A stretch of 40,974 nucleotides of DNA from the NCBI GenBank assembly GCA_016929905.1, contig JAFGHX010000335.1, positions 1-40,974 on the forward strand, in the 5' to 3' direction. The stretch is from Kiritimatiellia bacterium. GTDB taxonomy: Bacteria > Verrucomicrobiota > Kiritimatiellia > JAFGHX01. This document shows positions 27,201-36,200 of this stretch, in pieces; position 1 is the first letter of the stretch; each line of letters begins with the position of its first letter. Under the pieces are notes generated by a model, which ran no database searches, was not told where the DNA came from, and was given only the letters and a program-made list of their open reading frames with translations. Position numbers and translations under genes: made by a program.

Positions 27201-30200
27201 GGCACAACGCGACGGCGACTTACACGATCGTGGATGACGAGGACTCCTGGAAGAGCGGCTGGCGGCACCGGCGCGAGATCGGCGTCCACGCCGACGCGGT
27301 GGCCGGAACCGGCAGCCTGACGAACTTCCCCATTCTGGTTTCGGTGACGAATCCCTCGCTGATGAGCGTCGACTTCGGCGGGCGAGTCGAGAGCACGAAC
27401 GGGTACGACATCGTTTTCACCGCCTCGGACGGCGAGACGCTGCTCGACTTCGAACTCGAGACCTACGCGCCGTCCAACGGGCAGGTGATCGCCTGGGTGC
27501 GGCTCCCCGTCCTGCGCGGCGACGCGGATACCGGGTTCTGGATGTACTACGGCAATCCGGACGTTGCCGTCTCCCAGGCGAACGCCACGGGTGTCTGGGA
27601 CGGCGACTTCAAGGCGGTGTTGCATCTGTACCACGACCCGATCGGCACGATCGGCGACTCGACCGCCAACGCCAACGACTACACGGCGATGGGCACGATG
27701 ACCAGCAACGACGCCGCCGCGCAGGTCGGGACCGGCGTGTATTTCGACGGCAGCGACGATTTCATCTATCCGACGGACTCGCACGCGAACCCGAACCCGT
27801 TCACCCTGGAGTTGTGGTTCAAGACGGACACGACGTCCGGCGGGCAACTGATCGTGCTGGGCGACACGAAGAAGAGCGCCAGCGCCACGATCGGGCGCCA
27901 CATCTGGCTGGACAATCCGGGCAATCTGTACTTCGGCGTGCAATACGGCAGTCAGTACGTGCTCACGAACGCGAACACGCACAACGACAACGCCTGGCAT
28001 TACGCCGCGGCGCGCCTGTCGAGCAAGGGCCAGTTCCTGTTCGCCGACGGCAGCGTCGTGGCCAGCAACGAGACGGTGACGACGGCCAACAACTTCACCG
28101 GGTTCTGGCGCGTGGGGTACGACAAGTCCACGGGCTGGACGCCTATACCCTCGAGCGACTACTTCCGCGGGAGCGTAGATGAAGTGCGGGTATCGCATAC
28201 GGAACGTTCCGACGAATGGATCGCGACTTGCTACACGAACCAGGCGTCGCCGTCCGATTTCTGCAGTGCAGGCGTCGAGCAGAACGAATGGGACGATGTC
28301 ACGCGCCCCGATGAGATCGACGGCCTGCAACTATGGTACAAGGCCGACGCGCTGGCCGGGTTCGGCGATGGGGATGCCGTCGGGACCTGGCTGGATTCAA
28401 GCGGGTACGGCCGTGCCGCGTGGTGCACCTCCTACAGCCGTTGCCCTCTGTACAAGTCCACCGCCTGGAACGGACTGCCCGGGCTGAGTTTCGATGGCGT
28501 GGACGACAAGCTTTCGGTGCCGAAGATGCCCGACACGTTCCATGACGCGGCGAGCGTCTTTCTTCTGATGGAATCGTACACGGCGTTGAATGACAGAAGC
28601 GCCCTCGAGTTGAACTGCGATACGGGCGATGTCGACGCGCATCACTATTTCGGGTTCTGGATATACGGGAGCGGCGCGGACCCTCGCATCTCGGCGCGCG
28701 GCGGCAGCCTCACGACCGTGCAGCTGAACAACCACAGTCCGTTCGGCCTCCATCTCTGGTACCTGGAGAACGAGGAACTCAGCTTGCTGAAACTTTACAA
28801 GGACGGCGTTCTCGGGACCGAGACCGGCTCAGACACGTTTGACAACCGCTACTACTACGACGGCAAGATCGGATGCAGCGGTCAGTTCAACGACAGCTAC
28901 TTCGCTCAGGCCGACTTCGCCGAGATCATCGCGTACAACAGGTGCCTGACCGACGATGACCGGCAGGACGTCGAGCTGTACCTGAACCGGAAATACAACA
29001 TCTGGCAGGACTTTCCGCGGGTCGAGACGGAAGATCTCACCGACATCGGCCCGACGAACGCGACGTTCCACGGCGACTTGCGCTGGAACGGCAACACGAA
29101 CCTGGTGGAAATGGGCTTCATGTGCGACGAGGAGCCGAACCCCTCGACCCGCTACACCGTGCAGAACATGGGCGAAGTCTCGTTCGACTTCCCGTGGACG
29201 GGCGGGGCGCCGGCAACACGTTACTATGTGTGCGCGTACGCGCAGAATCTGCTCGGCACAAGCTACGGCCGGACGATCGCGTTCCTGACGCCGGGCACGC
29301 CGTTTTATCCCGGTTGCGTGTACAGGAAGCTGTTGACCGCCCACGGAAGCACGATCCAAGGCGACCTGTCAGACTTCCCGTTCCTGGTCGACGTGACCGA
29401 CGCGGATCTGCGGACCGTGTCGGAAGGCGGCAAGGTTCGGCACGGGCAGGGCTACGACATCGTACTGACGGCCGATGACGGCCTGAGCAAGCTGGACCAC
29501 GAAGTCGAGGCGTACGATCCCGTCGAGGGGCATTTCACGGCCTGGGTGCGGATCCCGGTGCTCGAGGCCGGGCAGGACACGCTCCTGTTCCTGTACTATG
29601 GCGATCCGACGGTGTCCGCTCCGCAGGAGAACCCGGCCGGAGTCTGGGACACAGCCTACGTCGGGGTCTGGCATATGGGCGAAGACCCGACCGGCGCGGC
29701 GCCGCAGATGCCCGACTCGACGGCATACGGAAACGACGGCACCTGCTCGCCGACCTTCGGCGTGCTGGACGAGGTGCCCGGCCAGATCGAGGACGGGCTC
29801 TATTTCGGCGGGACGAGCTACGGCGACAGCGTCAACTGCGGCTCGGCGGCCAGCCTGAACAACATCACGCAAATGACGTTCTCCGCCTGGATCCGGCCGG
29901 ACTACCTGTACGCCAACCACCGGCTTTTCGACAAGGGGGCGCGATTCGCGCGGCTGTCGGCCGGCACCGAGTTCGTACATGAGCAACACTTCACGGCAGC
30001 CGACGGGCTCTGGGCCACATCGGGCGGCAGCCTGACCGCCGGCGAATGGCATCACGTGGCGGTCGTGTACGACAACTCCGACACGAACAACGATGCCGTG
30101 CTGTACGTCAACGGTGCGCGCTCCGATCCGGACGACATGCTGGTCAGCGGCGTGCCCGACAGCGACAGCCTCTATTCCCTGCTGCTGGGCAACAGCACCA

Positions 30201-33200
30201 ACGGCTCGGACACCTTGCACGGCGTGCTGGACGAGGTGCGCCTGTCGAAGACGCTGCGGACGGAGGGGTGGATCGGGACGAGCTATCAGAACCAGAGCGC
30301 GCCGTCGTATTGCGTGGAGATCGGAACGGAGGAGGCGCGTGGCCCGTCGCATGTCTCGCTGGCGCTGAGCGGCTCGCCGTTCGTCGAGACGGGCGGAGTG
30401 GCGACGGTGGCGGCGGTGTTGACGCAGGCGGCGACGAACGACGTCACCGTCTATCTGCTGCTGGGCGGCTCGGCGGCGGCGGGCACGGATTACACCTGCT
30501 CCACGACGAACCTGCTGATCGCGGCCGGGAACACGAACGGCGTCGTCACGCTGACGGGCCAGAACGACGGCGACCCCGAGGGGGCGGAGAGCGTCATTGT
30601 CACTATCGATTCGCTCGAGGGCGCGCTGATCGGGGATGTGACATGGGTGGCGGGCACGCTGCTGGACGACGACACGGCGTGGGCGGCGGGCTATGCGTAT
30701 CGGCGTGCGGTCGTGATCGACGACGAGCAGGTGCAGGGCGATTCGGACCTGACGAACTTCCCCGTCTTCGTGAATGCGACCGATCCCGACCTGCGCGCAT
30801 TCGGATTCGGCGGCAAGGTGCTGACCAGCAACGGCTGGGACGTTGTCTTCACGGCGGGCGACGGGACGACGCCGTTGGACTTCGAGATGGAGCACTACGA
30901 TCCGGCCGTGGGCCAGTGGCTGGGTTGGGTGCGGGTCCCGGTGCTGCCGTACGACGAAGACACGACGCTGTACCTGTACTACGGCAACGCGACCGTCGAT
31001 TCGCCGCAAGGGCTGGCGACCGGGGTGTGGGACTCGGCCTTCGCCGCCGTGTGGCATTTCAACGAAGGGGCCGGCACGGCGGTGCGCGATTCGACCGAGA
31101 ACGCGAACGACGGGGCCGTGCAGAATGTGAACGATGCGACCTGGGGCGCGGCGGACGCGGTTTTCGGATCGAGCATCCGGTTCAGCGCCAGTCCGAACGA
31201 CGAGGACCACGTGGCGGTGCCGGATGCCGCCGGGCTGGACCTGGCCGTCTCGAACTTCACGATCGAAGCGTGGTACCGGCCGTACGCCGCCGGGGATACG
31301 GAGCGGATCCTGCTCGACAAGATGGAGACCGGCGCGGGCTGGGGCATCAGCCAGGGCACGCCGATCGCGCCCGAGCGCGCGGCGTTGTTCCGCCTGGAAA
31401 CGGGCGGCGGCGGGACGGGCGTGGCGACGGTTGCCGAAACCGGCTGGGTGCCCGGCGTGGGCGAGATCCAGCGGGAATGGTGGTCGAGCATAAGCGGGAG
31501 CAGCGTTGCCGACCTGACCGGTCACCCGGACTTCCCGGACAACTGGTCGGGGTACGCGAATCTGACCGCCTTCGATGCGCCCACGGAGTTTGACGATTCG
31601 TACGGATCGCGGATCCGCGGCTGGATTCACCCGCCGCGGAACGGCGCGTACACGTTCTGGGTCAGCAGCGACGACAATTCGGAACTGTGGCTGAGCACCG
31701 ATGAGGACCGGGCGAACCGCGTGAAGATCGCCTGGGAGGACGCCTCGAGCGGTCACAACGTGTGGGAGACGGGCAACGAGCAGTCGACGAGCATTTGGCT
31801 CGAGGCCGGGTGCCGCTACTACATCGAGGCGCTGCACAAGGAAGACTCGGGCAATGACAATCTGTCGGCCGGCTGGCAACTGCCCGACAGCACGCTCGAC
31901 CGGCCGATTTCCGGGCAGTATCTCTCGACGTGGACTTTCAGCACGACACACTGGAGCTACGTCGCGTTCGTCTACGACAGCGGCGATGCCGCGTGGTACT
32001 ACGAAGGGCAGACGGACCGTGCCTGCACGAACCTGCCGGCGCCGCTCGCCGGCACGGCCGGGCTGCTGCTCGGCATGGACGAGAGCCAGACCAAGCCGTT
32101 CTACGGCGCCGTCGACGAAGTGCGCCTGTCGCACACGTCGCGGCAGCCCGGCTGGATCGCCACGTGCGCCGCGAACCAGGCCGGGCCGTCCGGCTTCTAC
32201 GCCGTAGCGGCGGGCGAGGAATCGGAATACCCGCTCGTCACGCTCGAGATCAGCGACACCTCGTTCGCCGAGACGGGCGGCACGGCGAACGTGACGGTCT
32301 GGCTCTCCAAGCCGTACGCCAGCAACGTGACCGTCTACCTCACGTTCTCCGGCGACGCCGTAGGGAGTGCGGACTTCTCCTGCCCGATGACCAACGTCGT
32401 CGTGACGGCGGGGAACACCACGAATGTCGTCACCCTGACGGGCCTGGACGACGCCCTCAACGAGGAGGACGAGGAATTGGTCGTCAGGGTCGATTCGGCC
32501 GTCAACGGGCTACCGGGCGTGCCGAACGAAGTCGGCTGTACGATAGAGGACGACGACCGTTGGCCGCCGGGCTACCAGTACCGCCGCAAGTTCACGATTC
32601 TGGGCGGCGCGGTGAGCGGCACGCAGGATCTGGTCGACTTCCCCGTGCTGATCAACTACACCCACACCTCTCTGGCGCATACCGGCTCCGGGGGCAACGT
32701 GCAGCACATAGACGGGTTCGACATCATTCTTACCGGTGCCGACGCCCTCACGCAACTCGACCACGAGATCGAGCGCTACATCAATACCACCGGCGAATTT
32801 GTCGGGTGGGTCCGCGTGCCCGTGCTGGCGCACAACACCGATACGGTGCTCTACATGTACTACGGGAACGTGTCGGTCTCCAATTCGCAGGAGAACGAGG
32901 AGGGGGTCTGGGACAGCCACTACCGGGCGGTGTGGCATCTGGCCGAAGATCAGGCGGGCACCAACACGCCTGGCCTGTACAAGGATTCCACATCGAACGC
33001 CAATCACGGCGACGATTTCGTCATGGCCTCCGGTCAAATGGGCCAGATCGGCAACGGCCAGCAGTTCAGCGCCGGCATCGACCACATCTACTGCGGGACG
33101 AACAGCAGCCTGCTGCCGGATACACTCACGGCCGAGGCCTGGATCAAGTGCAGTTCGCAGACGTTCGCGCCGGTGCTCTCCTTCGGGGCCGGCCGGCCCA

Positions 33201-36200
33201 CGCTCCTGTACGAATACAACGCCGCGCAGCCGAACATCTGGATGGCGGCAAGCAACTACCGGTATCTCTCCCCCGGCAGCCCGACTCCGCTGTACGACAA
33301 CGCCTGGCACCATACCGTCTTCACCGTAGCGGGCAGCGGGCAATACGACATCAGCAATTCGTTCATGCATGTGGACGGCCAGAAACAGGACATCGGCACC
33401 ACGGTGAGTTCCGGGGGGCAAGAGGCCAAGACGCTGTGCTACATCGGCCGTTACGGTACGTCGTACCTGTCCGGCTTCCTGGACGAGGTGCGTCTGTCGG
33501 ACGTGGTCCGTTCGGACGGCTGGATCGCGACGAGCTACACGAACCAGTTCAGCCCGTCCAGCTTCTATACGGTGGGCGGGGCGGAGCAGCCGCCGTACCC
33601 GTTCGTGCGGCTGCTGGTGGAGGACTCGGGACTGACCGAGACAGGGGGAGTCGCGGAGGTGATCGCTCAGCTTTCGATCACGACGCTGAGCAACGTGACG
33701 GTGTATCTGGAGTTCTCGGGCGTCGCGGTGACGAACGAGGACTACTGGGTTACGGGCACGAGCATTTTCATCGCGGCCGGTCAGGTGACGAACGGGATCA
33801 CGCTGACGGGGCTTGACGACGCGCTGACGGAAGGGGCGGAGACGGCGACCGTGGCGATCGACTACGTGGAGAACGCCCTGCGCGACGAACCGGACGAGGT
33901 CGAAGTGATCATCGCCGACGACGAGGACTGGCTGGCGGGCTGGACGTGGCGCCAGTTGATCACGATCTCGGCCGGCACCGTGCCGACGGCCGTGGATCTG
34001 TACGACTTCCCCATCCTGATCAACAAGACGAATTTCTACATGTGCCATGTGGACGAGGGCGGCTATGTGGAGCATCCCGACGGTTATGACATCGTCTTCA
34101 CGCTCGCGGACGGTCTGACGCGGCTCGATCACGAGCTGGAATGGTACGACCCCGGCACCGGCTGGATCATCGCCTGGGTGCGGCTGCCCGTGCTGGCCGC
34201 TACCGCCGACACGACGTTCTACGCGTATTACGGCAACTCGGCCATCACCGAATCGCAGGAGGACCCCGCGGGAACGTGGGGCGCGCCGTACCGGGCCGTA
34301 TGGCACATGGGCGAGGACCCGTCCCAGTCCGGGACGCCGGTTCGCGACAGCACGGTGCTGGGGAACGACGGCGACCCGAACGCGAACATGACGCCCGACG
34401 ATCTGGTGCCCGGCCAGATCGGGCGCGCACTGGACTTCGACGGCGACGACTACATCTCAGTCGCGGATTCGCCGAGCCTGGACATCACGAACGAAATCAC
34501 CATCTCCGGCTGGCTCAACATCAAGAATTCCGGGGACACGACCTCCATGCGGCTGGTCTCCAAGAAGATCGATGCTGCCCCGAACGGCTATCAGTTCGAG
34601 TACTCGCCCGGCAACAACCGGCATGACGCGTATGCGGCCGGCGTTGATTACGGGTCTGCCACCGCCGTGGATTACGTGGCAGACACGTGGCGCCATTTTG
34701 CGTGCGTGCTGCAGGGCTCTATGGCCAAGATCTATGTGGACGGTTTCGACGTGACGACCGACGGCACGATCGATGCGTTTGACCAGCTGAACGACACCGA
34801 ACTGGTGATCGGCGCACAGGCCCTGAGTTACGGCGATGCGCTTTCCGGCCGGCTCGACGAGGTGCACATCGCCGGCGTGGCCCGCTCCAGCGACTGGATC
34901 GTGACCTGTTTCAGCAACCAGGCAAGCCCGTCGACGTTCTGTTCGTTCGGGAGCAAGCGGTCGGAGTATCCGTTTGTGCATGTGACGGTCGGGCCCTGGC
35001 GGCTGCTCGAGAGCGGGGACGAAGCAACGGTGGTCGCCGGGATGAACCAGACGGCGACCAACGAGGTGACGGTCTATCTGACGCTGTCGGGCACGGCGGA
35101 GGTCGATGCGGACTATACCTGTGCCACGAACATCGTGATCCCGGCCGGGTGGACGGAGTGGGCCACAAATCTGGTCGTCTTGGACGACGGGGATGCGGAA
35201 GGGCCGGAGACGATCACCCTCACACTCGACTCCGTCGCCAACGGCGTGATGGAGGAGGGGGGGACGGAAACCCAGGCGGTCATCATGGACGACGAGACGC
35301 CCTGGCTGGACGGATTCTGGCGGCGTAAGGCGGTCGTGGCCGGGCAGAACATGGTGTTTGGCGACGCGGACCTGACGAACTTCCCGATGCTGGTGGCCAC
35401 GGCCGGCGACAGCGACCTGGCGTGGACGAACTGGGGCGGAAGCGTCACGGATTCGAACGGATACGACATCTGCTTCACGGACGCGACCGGCACGAACCGG
35501 CTGGATCACGAGTTCGAGCGGTACCTCGCTTCCTCCGGCCAGTTCTCCGTCTGGGTGCGCGTGCCGGTCCTGCTGCGGGGCGCCGCGACGCCGATGTATA
35601 TGTACTACGGCAATCCGACCGTCTCGAATTCGCTGGAGAACCCGCCCGGCGTTTGGGACGAGGATTACGTCGGCGTGTGGCACCTGGCCGACACACCGAC
35701 CGGCCTGCCCGGCGATATCCGGGACAGCACGACGAACGCACTGCATGCGCAGTCGGTGAACATGGATGCGGCCAACGTCGCGCAGGGCAAGACGATTGCA
35801 AACGCCCTGCTATTCAACGGCGTTGATGAACATGTTGAAACGCTCGTGGCGGACTCGACGAACGTGCTGAACGACGTGACCGGCGCGTTGACCGTTTCGG
35901 CATGGCTGCGGCGCGAAAGCGACGACACGGGCTTCAAGACGGTGGTCTCCCGCCAGCGCGAAACCGGCGAGGGGGATGCGTGGTGGATGGGGTTTGAGGA
36001 CGACCGAATGCGGTTCGACGTCATGAACGAAGGTGAGCCCTCCGAGACGGCCGAGCCGGTCCCGAGCCTCACGTGGTACCACGTCGCCGGCGTCTGGGAC
36101 GGGACCGACCGCAGCCTGTATGTCGACGGGGTTTTGAGGGACGCGGACACGTGCGTGACCAACGTGTGGCCGGAGGACAACCCGCTTCTGATCGGCGCGG

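Noticed and set aside
20258..28330. Minus-strand open frame of 2,690 codons inside the giant gene
   Set aside because: It is the antisense shadow of a GC-rich, strongly biased plus-strand gene; the translation is Arg/Val/His-rich low-complexity text with no domain. The same holds for 16376-19405, 29369-32134 and 35810-38920 on the minus strand.
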